A stretch of DNA of 38,725 nt from Actinomycetes bacterium (GCA_021777355.1 JAJYDO010000020.1:1-38725), one strand, 5' to 3'. Counted from the stretch's first letter, positions 1 to 9,557 are shown. Notes: generated by a model from the sequence alone, not told the origin. Translations and numbers: made by a program.

Positions 1-24
1 CGTATTCATGGTTTGGAATGAACC

Positions 25-756
25 CTATACTTTCTTTTTTGGCGATTTACCTATAATTCTTTCTAAACCCCATTTAGTCACAAGAAGGAGCGCCTCCACG
101 GTAATGTGAAGCGACATCTTGGAAGTGCCCCGCTCTCGATCTCGAAATGAAATAGGAACTTCTCCCATTTTGGCACCAAGACACTTCGACCTATATGTCA
201 TTTCAATCTGAAACCCATACCCGTCGGCCTTGACTGTTGTCAGATCAATCGCATCAAGCAGTTTTGCCGAATAAGCCCTATATCCGGCGGTCGAATCCTT
301 TATCGGCAGTCCAAGGGCGATCTGTGCATAAAGATTGCCGCCTCGTGAAAGAAGTCTTCGATGCCACTTCCAATTCGGAATGGTTCCACCCGAAACATAC
401 CTGGATCCCACTATGAGTTCGTATCCGTCTTCGAATGGCTTTACAATTTCGGGTAGCGCTTTTGGATCATGAGAGAGATCCGAATCCATCTCAATTAAAA
501 TGTCATAACCGTTATCTATCCCCCATCGAAACCCGGCTCTGTAGGCACTTCCAAGACCAGATTTTTCGTTGCGCCTCAAAACTGAGATTGGTCCTAATTC
601 GTCCGAAAAATACTCCGCTATTTCAGCTGTTCCATCTGGCGATCCGTCATCAACTATCAAAATTCCTGTATTTGGAAGAGCCTCGCGCACCTTTCTCAAT
701 ACTTCTTCAATATTAAGGGCCTCGTTGTATGTAGGAAGGACTACTAGAGTTCGCAC
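25..756 (-). CDS. Polyprenol monophosphomannose synthase (GT2 family)
   Basis: This 243-residue soluble glycosyltransferase 2 family protein most likely transfers mannose from GDP-mannose to polyprenyl phosphate on the cytoplasmic face of the membrane, supplying lipid-linked mannose to GT-C enzymes. Visible motifs are the N-terminal LVVLPTYNEALNIEEV, the nucleotide-binding IVDDGSPDGT (about residues 34-43), the DxD-type EMDSDLSHDP (about 89-98) and GSRYVSGG. Only the catalytic domain is present; there is no fused apolipoprotein N-acyltransferase or GtrA membrane domain. The start is GTG at 756, directly followed by the conserved strand, with no clear Shine-Dalgarno sequence. A TATATT hexamer about 20 nt upstream of the start could be its -10 box. 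Family knowledge supports Ppm1/DPM synthase; a glucosyl donor cannot be fully excluded. Confidence 0.88.
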   Translation of the reverse strand: MRTLVVLPTYNEALNIEEVLRKVREALPNTGILIVDDGSPDGTAEIAEYFSDELGPISVLRRNEKSGLGSAYRAGFRWGIDNGYDILIEMDSDLSHDPKALPEIVKPFEDGYELIVGSRYVSGGTIPNWKWHRRLLSRGGNLYAQIALGLPIKDSTAGYRAYSAKLLDAIDLTTVKADGYGFQIEMTYRSKCLGAKMGEVPISFRDRERGTSKMSLHITVEALLLVTKWGLERIIGKSPKKKV

Positions 757-830
757 TATGCCAGATTAGTCAAATATAAGAGGTACTGCATTGCAATGGC
801 ACGATTCCGAAGGCTTTTTCCCTGGCCATG

Positions 831-2006
831 CTATCTTTCTAGTAGATTTGCTTGTTCAGAATCGACCCTGCTTTCTTTCAAAATGGACCAAATCTCCCGA
901 GCAACAACCTGAATTGCACCCGCAACCGGAATGGCCATAACTGCTCCGACTATTGCGCCAAGTGAAGACCCAACTATATTTCCTATACCTGCAGCCACCA
1001 AGACCGCAAGCAAAACCCAAAGTGGGTTTAACCTGGTTGTCTTGGACATAATTATTGGGTAGAGAACATGATTTTCTATCTGCTGGTATATCAAGAACAC
1101 AATTAGGGTAACAATACCTGCAGGAAGTGAGTGTAAAGTAGCGACAAATACAACGGGCGCACCGGCCAAAAGTCCACCCACGAGGGGCAAAAAGTCAACC
1201 AATCCAACCCAAATTGCAAGCACTGCAGCGTATGGGACTCCAAATATCATTAAAGTAATCCCGACTATTATTCCCGCTATTACCGAAGTCAAAAAGTCTC
1301 CAATCACATATCCGGTTACGGCCTTTGAGACCTCTCTCCCTATGTGTTTTAGGCGATTGGCATGGTTTGGCTTTAAAAGGCTAACGGCACTGCCCGCAAG
1401 TGACGGGCCTTGAACCAGAATGAAAAAAGCAATGAAAGAAACGGTGGCGGCATCAATCAATGCCTTGGCTACTTCAGCTCCTGCGGCCAGTGCTGGCTTG
1501 GCTAGGGATTTTAGGCCGCTCTGTATTTTGGGCTGATTGCTGTTCACCCATTTTTCAAGGTGAAATCTCTGAACTAATTGGCCAATAGGTCCTCGTCCTG
1601 CCGCGGCGTCTTTAACCAAATTTGGGAATGATGCCACTAAATGATTCGCTGAGACATATACAGGGTGGACAAATAAATAACCAATTCCAAAAAAGCCCAC
1701 AAGTGCAACCAAGAAGACCAGGGATGCAGCAAATGAACGCTTCCAGCCTTTTCCGACCAAATAAGCCACCGGTGGGTTTAGAACTAGGGCCATAAAGCCG
1801 CCGAGACCAACTAATAGTAATGTAAATCTAATTCTCCATAGCAAGATGGTCAACACAACACTGGAAATTGTGACGATGTTGAAAATTAGAATAGATGCAG
1901 CTACAATAGCCAATATACGCCCGGTTGGGACTTCTCCTGTTTCTCCATGGATCCAATTTTGAACTCTATCGATTTTTGAAACCGGCAGGCTATCGCTATC
2001 TTCCAT
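831..2006 (-). CDS. AI-2E family transporter (UPF0118/PerM-like membrane protein)
   Basis: Polytopic membrane protein of about 391 residues in the AI-2E transporter (UPF0118, PerM/YdiK) family. The family is linked to export or permease roles, and individual substrates are generally unknown. The sequence shows paired N-terminal hydrophobic segments after a short polar head, a long soluble loop (about residues 110-185), then further membrane segments carrying the family signatures VGLVDFLPLVGGLLAG and IYQQIENHVLYPIIMSK. The C-terminal tail is short and polar. An upstream TTG at 2009 directly precedes an ATG at 2006; I prefer the ATG. It is transcribed divergently from the UPF0104 gene across about 215 bp and co-oriented with the mannose synthase 74 bp downstream. 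The role is inferred from family only. Confidence 0.88.
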   Translation of the reverse strand: MEDSDSLPVSKIDRVQNWIHGETGEVPTGRILAIVAASILIFNIVTISSVVLTILLWRIRFTLLLVGLGGFMALVLNPPVAYLVGKGWKRSFAASLVFLVALVGFFGIGYLFVHPVYVSANHLVASFPNLVKDAAAGRGPIGQLVQRFHLEKWVNSNQPKIQSGLKSLAKPALAAGAEVAKALIDAATVSFIAFFILVQGPSLAGSAVSLLKPNHANRLKHIGREVSKAVTGYVIGDFLTSVIAGIIVGITLMIFGVPYAAVLAIWVGLVDFLPLVGGLLAGAPVVFVATLHSLPAGIVTLIVFLIYQQIENHVLYPIIMSKTTRLNPLWVLLAVLVAAGIGNIVGSSLGAIVGAVMAIPVAGAIQVVAREIWSILKESRVDSEQANLLER

Positions 2007-2220
2007 CAATCCAAGTCAACACAATATTTGGAAGCAACGCGCGGATACTGCCAATATTTAAGATTCTTCGACACCCCTTGGCCCACATAGGCAAGGATCA
2101 CCAAAGTTACGCTCCTTAACAAATGGCGGAATGGCTCGGCCAAATCTCGTAAATCGTAATTCTTTCACCAATTTTATTTAAATCCACCTAATTGGTCAGA
2201 TTTAGTGTAAGCATTGTTAT
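2007..2220. other. Divergent intergenic region, no gene seen
   Basis: About 214 bp separate the divergent AI-2E and UPF0104 genes, so both promoters should lie here. I see AT-rich stretches but no convincing -35/-10 pair, no palindrome of note and no small gene. Confidence 0.4.
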
Positions 2221-3267
2221 GTGGCCGACCATCTGAAACCTTTAAGAAGATTTTTGAGAATTCTGCGGAATGGTGCGCTCTTAATCATTTTAATTCCAAT
2301 TCTTGAATATTTTGTTATTCCAAAACTAACCGGGGCCTCCAAGTCAATTTCAATCTTGGCAAAAGTAAATATTTTCTATGTGGTTTTAGGCGTGATATTA
2401 GAAGCCGGTGCACTATTGGCTTACGCACTCTTAACAAAATCAGTTCTTCCCAAAGAGTCGCCTTCCATTGCTACTCTAGTTCGGATAAATCTCTCCACCC
2501 TTTCGTTAAGCCATGTACTCCCGGGTGGAACAGCACCTGGTTCCGCGCTTGGCTATAGGCTTCTCACTAGCCGTGGGGTTAGTGCAACAAATGCAACTTT
2601 TTGCATGGCCACCGAGGGAATCGGATCTGCACTAGTCCTAAACGTTATTCTTTGGATTTCCCTAATTGCATCAATTCCATTTCATTCCATTACTAATCCA
2701 CTTTATGGTGTTGCAGCCGTAATTGGAGCTCTGCTAATAGGGTTGCTTGCCGCGTTAATACTCTTATTCACCCGAGGAGAGGAACACGCCGTAGGAATTA
2801 TCAACACCATAGCCAGAAAAATGCCATTTATAAGCGAGGAAAAGCTTGTAGCGGTAATTAGAAATGTGGCAGGTCGAATAGACGAGTTGGCCCAGGAGCG
2901 TCATAGGCTGATCCACGCACTTGTTTGGGCGAGTCTTAACTGGTTACTTGATGCCGCTTCCCTTTGGGTTTTTATACTTGCATTTGGCAAACTCGTATCG
3001 CCGCTCGACCTTTTGGTGGCTTACGGAGTAGCAAACGTATTGGCAGTAATTCCGATTACTCCAGGAGGTCTTGGAGTAATCGAAGGAATTTTGATTCCGA
3101 CTTTAAACGGCTTCGGAACTCCCAAAAATATTGCGATTATTGGGGTACTGGCATATAGACTTGTGAATTTTTGGATACCGATCCCTGTCGGCGGAGTTAC
3201 CTACTTAACCTTAAAATTTGGCAAAGGGACCCGAGTCCCTGCAACTTCGGGTATAGAAGAAAACTGA
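2221..3267 (+). CDS. Flippase-like membrane protein (UPF0104/LPG synthase TM family)
   Basis: A 348-residue polytopic membrane protein of the lysylphosphatidylglycerol-synthase transmembrane / UPF0104 family, found in lipid and polyprenol-linked glycan metabolism. Family signatures are LSHVLPGGTAPGSALGYR (about residues 99-116) and ITPGGLGVIEG (about 279-289), with roughly eight hydrophobic segments in total. The C-terminal aminoacyl-phospholipid synthase domain of MprF is absent, so this is the stand-alone membrane module. Translation starts at GTG 2221; no strong Shine-Dalgarno sequence is visible. The 3' end lies 5 bp from the convergent zinc-ribbon gene. With mannose synthase and GT-C enzymes nearby, a role in moving or handling lipid-linked sugars is attractive but inferred. 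Confidence 0.82.
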   Translation: MADHLKPLRRFLRILRNGALLIILIPILEYFVIPKLTGASKSISILAKVNIFYVVLGVILEAGALLAYALLTKSVLPKESPSIATLVRINLSTLSLSHVLPGGTAPGSALGYRLLTSRGVSATNATFCMATEGIGSALVLNVILWISLIASIPFHSITNPLYGVAAVIGALLIGLLAALILLFTRGEEHAVGIINTIARKMPFISEEKLVAVIRNVAGRIDELAQERHRLIHALVWASLNWLLDAASLWVFILAFGKLVSPLDLLVAYGVANVLAVIPITPGGLGVIEGILIPTLNGFGTPKNIAIIGVLAYRLVNFWIPIPVGGVTYLTLKFGKGTRVPATSGIEEN

Positions 3268-3272
3268 AGCTT

Positions 3273-3512
3273 CTATTTTTCCTCAGGCCGGCTAGAGTCG
3301 GGTTCGCCCGCAGCATCGTCAAATTTAGATATGGCTTTTCCGTGTCCACACCATCTGCATGTTATTTCAACAACTTTTCTATCAATAATTTTAAGGTCCT
3401 CGATGTTAAGCTCTCCCCCTATGCCGAAATGATAAAAAGCCTTGGAGTGCTCAACTACCTCGAAGTCAAATCTTGTTATGTTGCCACATGCGTCGCATCG
3501 AAAACGCTCCAT
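3273..3512 (-). CDS. Small zinc-ribbon protein of unknown function
   Basis: A 79-residue protein with two CxxC pairs, CDACGN at residues 6-9 and CRWCGHG at 52-55, the spacing expected of a zinc ribbon. The rest is short beta-like strands and an acidic, disordered C-terminus rich in D, E and P. A good Shine-Dalgarno sequence (AGGAGA, complement at 3516-3521) sits 3 nt from the ATG, which supports it as a real gene. It converges on the UPF0104 gene with a 5 bp gap and is divergent from the AftD-like gene. I do not recognise the specific family; nucleic-acid binding or a metal-sensing role is possible but not shown. Confidence 0.75.
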   Translation of the reverse strand: MERFRCDACGNITRFDFEVVEHSKAFYHFGIGGELNIEDLKIIDRKVVEITCRWCGHGKAISKFDDAAGEPDSSRPEEK

Positions 3513-3635
3513 GTGTCTCCTCTCTGAATCTTGTATTCAATGATATGTCGAAGGCTTGTTTGAAAATTTCGTTGTCCTCATGAGGTATGTTTATATTTAC
3601 TGGCACGTCAGTCTAAAAGTATAGTAGGACCACAA

Positions 3636-3657
3636 TAAGTAGTCAGATGACTACTTA
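3636..3657. promoter_or_regulatory. Perfect 10-bp inverted repeat, candidate operator
   Basis: The arms TAAGTAGTCA (3636-3645) and TGACTACTTA (3648-3657) are exact reverse complements separated by GA. The site lies in the 243-bp divergent region between the zinc-ribbon gene and the AftD-like gene, about 66-87 bp upstream of the inferred start of transcription of the latter. That position suits a dimeric regulator. It lacks a T-run, so it is not a terminator. Confidence 0.5.
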
Positions 3658-3687
3658 CAGATAATTTACGTGAGAATTGTTTAAATA

Positions 3688-3716
3688 TTGACTAACATTC
3701 GCCTATTCGATTTAGT
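3688..3716 (+). promoter_or_regulatory. Candidate promoter of the AftD-like gene
   Basis: TTGACT (3688-3693) is followed after 17 bp by TTTAGT (3711-3716), giving 5/6 and 4/6 matches to the sigma70 consensus. It would give a 5' leader of about 33 nt that contains AAGGAG (3738-3743), 12 nt before the ATG at 3756. Confidence 0.35.
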
Positions 3717-3755
3717 TCAGTTGCACCCCTTCAGACCAAGGAGATTTATTAATAG

Positions 3756-6700
3756 ATGGCATTTACAACAACTGCACCTAGACCAACCGTCACCGAAGTT
3801 GATAGCGAATTTAATGCTTCCAGATCCCTGAAGGACTTACTGGCCCGTTCATTTGGATTCAATGCAAAACCTGTCAACTCCAGAGTGTTCTGGTTTATTT
3901 GGCTGGGTGTATTTATGCTTTTTCTTCTCCAAGCGCCAGGGAGAGAGGTCTTTGACACAAAGCTTGACCTGGTAATTAATCCGACCGGATTACTCACCTC
4001 TCTATGGCACCTCTGGGATGGGCAGAGATATCAAGGCACGTTGCAAGACCAGTACATTGGGTATGCATGGCCGATGGGTCCATTCTTTGCCTTGGGCCAT
4101 GCAATGAATCTTCCTATGTGGATAGTCCAGCGAATGTGGATGGCCGGGGTTTTTACTGTCGCTTTTTGGGGCATGATGCGCTTGTTGGAGACCCTAGAGG
4201 TCGGGCTGCCGGGAACGAGAATAGTCGGTTCGCTTGCATTTTCGCTATGGCCTACTTTCACGATGTTGATTGGTTCAACTTCTTACGCTTTACTTCCAGG
4301 CGCTCTTCTTCCACTTTCAATGGTTCCGCTGGTAAAGGGAATGAAAGGGGGCTCCCCTGCCAAAGCGGGACTGCTTTCAGGATTGGTTGTCCTTTGCATG
4401 GGAGGCGTAAATGCAACTTCCACCTTAGACAACATGATAGTTCCACTTATTTACTTTGCAACCAGGCAGTACACGCCTCGGATGCGAGCGGTCTTTAAGT
4501 GGTGGATACTTGGCCTTGTTTTGGCCATTACCTGGTGGTTGCTGCCACTTTTGTTCTTAGGTGCCTACGGGTTCAACTTTTTACCCTTCGTGGAACAGGC
4601 CAGAACTACCACTTCCACCATGTCGGCTACCGAGGTTTTGCGAGGAGCTGGCAACTGGACGGCATATTTAGACTTTGGATTCATGAAAGGCACCGATACA
4701 GTCGTGCTGGCAGGAGGGGGGAATCCAAACCCGTCACTTGATCTTGCACACCCTTGGATTCAAGGCGGATGGGTCATGGCTACTTATCCATTTACAATTG
4801 TTGCAACCACTATTGTCGCAGGAATTGGCCTGGCGGGAATGGGTTTGAAAAAACTTACGGAAGGTTTTTTTCTTAGAACGGTACTGGCCCTTAGCGCGCT
4901 GGGAACTCTAGCAGGGTACTGGGGACACCTGGGGGGTCCACTTTCTCCTGTGGTGCAGAAGCTCTTGGATACTTCGCTTGCTCCACTTAGAAATGTCTAC
5001 AAATTGGAACCCGCAATGGCCCTAGTCTTGGTGGTAGCGGGGACTTATGGAATAACTGCTTTTCTCCCGTCTTTGAAGGCGTTCTTGACCAAGAGGGGCT
5101 CCAAAAATCCCATCTCGCTTTTGGTCAGAATAACAGTTGTAATCTTTTTGTTTGCCGGGGCACCTTATCTAACGGGAAGAGTTTTAAACGGAGGTTCTTT
5201 TTCTTCGGTTCCAAATTATTGGCAACAGGTTGCGGATTACCTTGCTAAGTACTCACCCCAAAGCTCTGCACTCATGGTGCCCGCCTCGGCCCAAGGAATG
5301 TACGTATGGGGAACGCCGGTTGATGAACCTCTTGAATCAATGGCCACTTCGCCTTGGACTACCCTTGACCAAGTCCCCTACGGAGGTGCTGGCAACAGGC
5401 GATTTTTGGATGAGATCGAATCCGTTTTTGAGTCGGGTCAAGATACCGCAAACTTGCCGGCCTATCTAGCAAGAGCTGGTATTACATACTTGGTAGTTAG
5501 AAACGATCTTGACTGGGAAGCGGCCGGATCGCCATCTCCTGCCAAAGTTCACGGAGTTCTACAGGCAATGAACTATGTCAAAGTTGCCGGATTTGGACCA
5601 AATATCCCGAGCCAGGACTATCTAACTTCCTCACCCGACGGACTTACTCCCCTTAGTGCTCCCCTATACCAATCAGTGGAAATTTATGCTCCATCGACTC
5701 TCGTGGGCCAAGTTCTTCCCACCTATCCCATAACATCACTTCCAACTTCCAAAACAGTGCTGGTAAGCGGTGGACCCGAAGCCTTGATGCAACTTGCTAC
5801 GCAAGGACTTTCAAACTCAGACCCAGTGATATTGGCCGGGAACTCAATACCGTCAAATGTTAATGTCAAACCTCTTTGGGTCTCCACAGATACGCTAAGA
5901 CTAAAACAAGTCGATTTTGGATTAATCAATTCAAACTCTTCCTACACGCTAACTTCAAACGAACTTGCACCACTTGACAGTCCGGGAGGACAAGGCGGCA
6001 AGACCCCTAAGCAAATACTGCCATTCCCTCCAAGCAATCATCAAAGTGTTGCCGTCATGCCCGGCGTGGTTTCGCTGACCGCGTCATCTTATGGATCTTG
6101 GTATTTCACTCTTCCTCAAGACGGACCGTTTTCGGCATTCGACGGTGACCCTAGAACAGCATGGATTGCCGGATCGGTAAATGGATCAGATGGACAGTGG
6201 ATTCAGGCAAACCTCAATACGCCAAGGGCCATCTCAAAGATCACAGTAGAAATGCTTGACGACAACAATCCTCAACGTGCTATTGCCACTGCCCTTAGCG
6301 TAACTACCGCAAACGGCACCACAACCACCTCGGTTGCAAACACAAACTTGCCACAAGTGCTGTCTGTCCCAGCAGGATACACTTCTTGGATTCGAATTAC
6401 GATAAAAAGCACAACGGGAGGAATCAAAGGGGGGCCAGGAGTCGGAATAAGGGAAATTGGTATTCCAGGTGTACTGATTCAGAGATACATAGCCACTCCG
6501 TCCGATGTAGCTCCCGGAACTGCATCAAGTCAAGCATTTTCGTTTTTTACCGATCCAACAAATGCTAACTATTCAGGCGGGGCTGCTTATCCACAACTTT
6601 CAAGGCTTTTTACAGTTCAAAAAAGTGAAGATTTCCAAATCTCCGGGCAAGCCCTTCCGGTGCCTTCGCCGCAGCTGAGCTCCTTAATTACGCCCAAAGG

Positions 6701-8087
6701 AAAAATATCTATCTCAACTAATTCAACCTATGGGGACCTGCCAAGATTTGACGTTTCCAATCTTCTGTCCCCCACAAATGATTCAGCTTGGATTGCCGAT
6801 ACATTTAGTCCTAAGATCACCTTGTCTTGGCCCGGAGATAGATCGATCAGCAACATAAAGTTTGTATTCACTCAAAACTTTGCAGCAAGGCCTGAAAGCG
6901 TTCACATATCTTCGCCTTCAGGAAGTCGCGACGCGACAATTCAAGTAAATGGCGAAGCAAGTTTTTCCCCGCTTATGACAAATTCAATGACTCTTACGTT
7001 CCCCAAAGTCCAACAGATCATCGCGGTGAACCAACTAACCGGCGACATTGGCCAACTTCCCGTCGGCTTAGATTCAATTGAAATTCCTGCTTTAAGTGAT
7101 TTGTATGAGGCTCCCCCGCCATTGCAAACCCAAGTTACCATTCCTTGCGGCCAGGGACCACCGATTTCCATTAACGGACACGTCTACGACACAAGCTTAA
7201 GCGGGACTAGAAGTGATCTAGTGCTTACGAGGCCTATGCAGCTCAGTGTCTGTGGAACTTCTTCTATTAACCTTTCCCCCGGAATTTCAGATCTGGTAGC
7301 CGAGCCAACGAATGTCCCGTTTTCTATTTCCTCAATAGCTCTTTACCCCAAGGGAACATTCAATGCCTTCCCCGGACCGACGCCTGTAGCGCCCAATCGC
7401 ACCCTCACGGTTGAGAGCTGGGGCGCGGATTCTAGATCGGTTAGCATCGGTGCCGGAGTCCAGTCGTACTTCGAGATCCACGAAAACTTTAATCCCGGGT
7501 GGAGGGCAACACTAAATGGAGTGCCGCTGCAGCCTGTGACTCTCGACGGCTGGCAGCAGGGTTTCGTTGTGCCTTCCGGTCAGGGCGGCGTCATTAGTTT
7601 GACATTTGTTCCAAATTATCTTTATAGGCTGGGCATCGTGGCAGGCGCACTGGCCGCACTGGCTCTGGTCATTGCGGCAATATTGGCATTACTGGGCCGT
7701 TTGGATCAAGGCAAAAATCATGAAAGGGTAATGGGACGCCCTGATCCCCCGAGGATGATTTGGCTACTTGGCATTTCAGTTGTTCTCTTTCTAGTAGGAG
7801 GTCCAATGGTGCTGGCCGTTCCCTTGCTTGCCCTAGTGGCCAATAGGTACGGGAAAACGGATATTCTTTCTCGAATATCGTTTGTGGCAATGGTATTGGC
7901 AGGGATTGGCGCAGCTGTTGATCTTGGATTAAATGCTGCGTCGGGTACTGGTTCCTTCGGCTTTATTAGCCAAGGTCTGGCTCTTGTTGCCTTAGCAGGC
8001 GCCCTTTTGCCCCAGTTCGCTCAGCTAAAGAAAAATGACGATAACAAATTAATTCTGGGTAAAATAAGCAATGAAAGTTCCGCTTAG
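3756..8087 (+). CDS. AftD-like alpha-(1->3)-arabinofuranosyltransferase family protein (DUF3367)
   Basis: A 1443-residue GT-C fold membrane enzyme resembling mycobacterial AftD, which adds arabinofuranose from decaprenyl-phosphoarabinose to envelope arabinan on the outer face of the membrane. A first membrane span (about residues 43-60) is followed by the family loop FDTKLDLVINP with acidic D67/D71 and by YIGYAWPMGPFFALGHA. About ten further hydrophobic segments extend to about residue 480. A large extracytoplasmic part follows, including VVRNDLDWEA and a discoidin-like carbohydrate-binding module around residues 780-890 (FSAFDGDPRTAWIAGS). The C-terminus has about four more spans from residue 1287 on. 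The length matches AftD (about 1400). It overlaps the next gene by 17 bp, so the two are probably co-translated. Whether this organism makes arabinan is unknown; another furanose or pyranose donor is possible. Confidence 0.82.
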   Translation: MAFTTTAPRPTVTEVDSEFNASRSLKDLLARSFGFNAKPVNSRVFWFIWLGVFMLFLLQAPGREVFDTKLDLVINPTGLLTSLWHLWDGQRYQGTLQDQYIGYAWPMGPFFALGHAMNLPMWIVQRMWMAGVFTVAFWGMMRLLETLEVGLPGTRIVGSLAFSLWPTFTMLIGSTSYALLPGALLPLSMVPLVKGMKGGSPAKAGLLSGLVVLCMGGVNATSTLDNMIVPLIYFATRQYTPRMRAVFKWWILGLVLAITWWLLPLLFLGAYGFNFLPFVEQARTTTSTMSATEVLRGAGNWTAYLDFGFMKGTDTVVLAGGGNPNPSLDLAHPWIQGGWVMATYPFTIVATTIVAGIGLAGMGLKKLTEGFFLRTVLALSALGTLAGYWGHLGGPLSPVVQKLLDTSLAPLRNVYKLEPAMALVLVVAGTYGITAFLPSLKAFLTKRGSKNPISLLVRITVVIFLFAGAPYLTGRVLNGGSFSSVPNYWQQVADYLAKYSPQSSALMVPASAQGMYVWGTPVDEPLESMATSPWTTLDQVPYGGAGNRRFLDEIESVFESGQDTANLPAYLARAGITYLVVRNDLDWEAAGSPSPAKVHGVLQAMNYVKVAGFGPNIPSQDYLTSSPDGLTPLSAPLYQSVEIYAPSTLVGQVLPTYPITSLPTSKTVLVSGGPEALMQLATQGLSNSDPVILAGNSIPSNVNVKPLWVSTDTLRLKQVDFGLINSNSSYTLTSNELAPLDSPGGQGGKTPKQILPFPPSNHQSVAVMPGVVSLTASSYGSWYFTLPQDGPFSAFDGDPRTAWIAGSVNGSDGQWIQANLNTPRAISKITVEMLDDNNPQRAIATALSVTTANGTTTTSVANTNLPQVLSVPAGYTSWIRITIKSTTGGIKGGPGVGIREIGIPGVLIQRYIATPSDVAPGTASSQAFSFFTDPTNANYSGGAAYPQLSRLFTVQKSEDFQISGQALPVPSPQLSSLITPKGKISISTNSTYGDLPRFDVSNLLSPTNDSAWIADTFSPKITLSWPGDRSISNIKFVFTQNFAARPESVHISSPSGSRDATIQVNGEASFSPLMTNSMTLTFPKVQQIIAVNQLTGDIGQLPVGLDSIEIPALSDLYEAPPPLQTQVTIPCGQGPPISINGHVYDTSLSGTRSDLVLTRPMQLSVCGTSSINLSPGISDLVAEPTNVPFSISSIALYPKGTFNAFPGPTPVAPNRTLTVESWGADSRSVSIGAGVQSYFEIHENFNPGWRATLNGVPLQPVTLDGWQQGFVVPSGQGGVISLTFVPNYLYRLGIVAGALAALALVIAAILALLGRLDQGKNHERVMGRPDPPRMIWLLGISVVLFLVGGPMVLAVPLLALVANRYGKTDILSRISFVAMVLAGIGAAVDLGLNAASGTGSFGFISQGLALVALAGALLPQFAQLKKNDDNKLILGKISNESSA

Positions 8088-9363
8088 TATCTGGGACAAG
8101 TTGGGCTTGCGTTTTGATTTCCCAGATGATCCAAACACCATTTATTGCGAATTCCAAGGCAACGGAGTATTTGATAAAAATAAATTAGAAGAGTCCTGGA
8201 GAAAAGTTCAAGTGAGAACTCCTTTATTGAGTTCCAAATTAGTAAAGGAATCTAAACGGTTTCGTTCCCATTTGTACTGGAGTGAAACTGACTCAAATTT
8301 TCCAATTACATGGTTGCATTATGAAAATATCCAAGAATTAGAGGTTCTTAGAAACCAGATCTCATCAAAACAAGTCGATCCGACAAGAGGTTCATGTGAG
8401 CTCTTTGTAACACTTGGAAAAGGCAGTTTTAGCCTTCTACTGATGGCCCATCACGCCGCATTCGATGGAGTTTCTTGCATTGCAATATTAAAGTCGTTGT
8501 GCGAGTGCTACAGTGGAGATCCAAACTGGGAATCAGCATTATTTCACATTTCAAATGAATTAAAAGTTGGGCAGCAAGGCAATGGAGGCAAGAATATAGC
8601 TTCTAAGAACCCGAAGAACAGGTCGCTAAAGTACCTTCCATTTATTCACAAAGTTACGCGAATACATAGGACTGTCTCTTCCAATATACCCGGATACTCT
8701 GTAGTTAACAGAAGCCTTTCCCAAAGCGAATTTGAAATTGTTTCTAAAAGGAGGAAAATTTACAATGCTACGGTAAATGACCTTCTGTTAATGGCATTTA
8801 ACAATGCAATCGACAAGTGGAATAACAGTAATAAATCTGAAACAGATCTGACTCTAATTACTATGCCAATAAACCTACGGCCAGAAAGCGGCCGCTATTT
8901 GGGAATTGGTAATTTCACCGCGGCAGTTCCCATTGGTTCCAATTTAAGCGACAGAGTTAACTCAGTACAACTTTTAAATGCCATCTCGGCCCAAACTTCA
9001 ACTTTTAAAGCAACTCCTGCGTCACCGATATTTCAAATGATAAATGAGATTCTCTCAAGGCCGCCATTGGTGAATTTGATATTAGCTGCGTATAACCCTC
9101 TTGGAAATAAATATGTTCACTCGGCAATACTGTCAAACTTAGGACGCATTCAAGAAGTGCTTGTCTTAGGCGCTTCATCAAAAGTGAACCATATTTATTT
9201 CTCCACTGCAGGGAGGATGCCAAGAGGCGTGGCCATTGGAGCCATTGGATATGACTCCTCAATTGATCTTACTTTAAGGTATAGAAACGCTCAATTTGAA
9301 AAAGGTGACGCTCTACACTTTCTTGACCTTTTTGTAGATGCTCTGATCGCATGGGACTCATAA
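8071..9363 (+). CDS. Condensation-domain/PapA-like acyltransferase (HHxxxDG motif)
   Basis: A 430-residue protein of the CoA-dependent acyltransferase superfamily (NRPS condensation domain, PapA, alcohol acetyltransferase, wax-ester synthase). The catalytic motif HHAAFDG is intact at residues 127-133. Other family-like segments are NDLLLMAFNNAIDKW (about residues 232-246), ITMPINLRPES and a late LSNLGRI. It has no carrier-protein or adenylation domain and no signal peptide, so it is a stand-alone cytoplasmic or membrane-associated acyltransferase. The ATG lies inside the end of the AftD-like gene (17-bp overlap), which argues for coupled expression. Acylation of an envelope glycan or glycolipid made by that pathway is a reasonable inference; the acceptor and acyl donor cannot be read from sequence. 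Confidence 0.75.
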   Translation: MKVPLSIWDKLGLRFDFPDDPNTIYCEFQGNGVFDKNKLEESWRKVQVRTPLLSSKLVKESKRFRSHLYWSETDSNFPITWLHYENIQELEVLRNQISSKQVDPTRGSCELFVTLGKGSFSLLLMAHHAAFDGVSCIAILKSLCECYSGDPNWESALFHISNELKVGQQGNGGKNIASKNPKNRSLKYLPFIHKVTRIHRTVSSNIPGYSVVNRSLSQSEFEIVSKRRKIYNATVNDLLLMAFNNAIDKWNNSNKSETDLTLITMPINLRPESGRYLGIGNFTAAVPIGSNLSDRVNSVQLLNAISAQTSTFKATPASPIFQMINEILSRPPLVNLILAAYNPLGNKYVHSAILSNLGRIQEVLVLGASSKVNHIYFSTAGRMPRGVAIGAIGYDSSIDLTLRYRNAQFEKGDALHFLDLFVDALIAWDS

Positions 9364-9523
9364 GTCGACAGCTCCGTTTGTATACGCCCGCATTACACTA
9401 ATTTTTTAATTTTTTGCTTCGAGTTCACCAATCTGAGTCAGTAACAAAATTATTCTTATACCCGTTAACTATTATTGGTTTTTCTGCCTTTGATCAAGTA
9501 CTTTTGCACTAGTAATGAAATCA

Positions 9524-9533
9524 TTCACGTGAA
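9524..9533. promoter_or_regulatory. Short perfect palindrome upstream of the ubiB-like promoter
   Basis: TTCACGTGAA is a 10-bp perfect palindrome located 24 bp upstream of the candidate -35 box at 9558. It could be an operator. Ten-base palindromes also occur by chance, so support is modest. Confidence 0.25.
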
Positions 9534-9557
9534 CAGATCGTACAAATTCGAGCCGGT

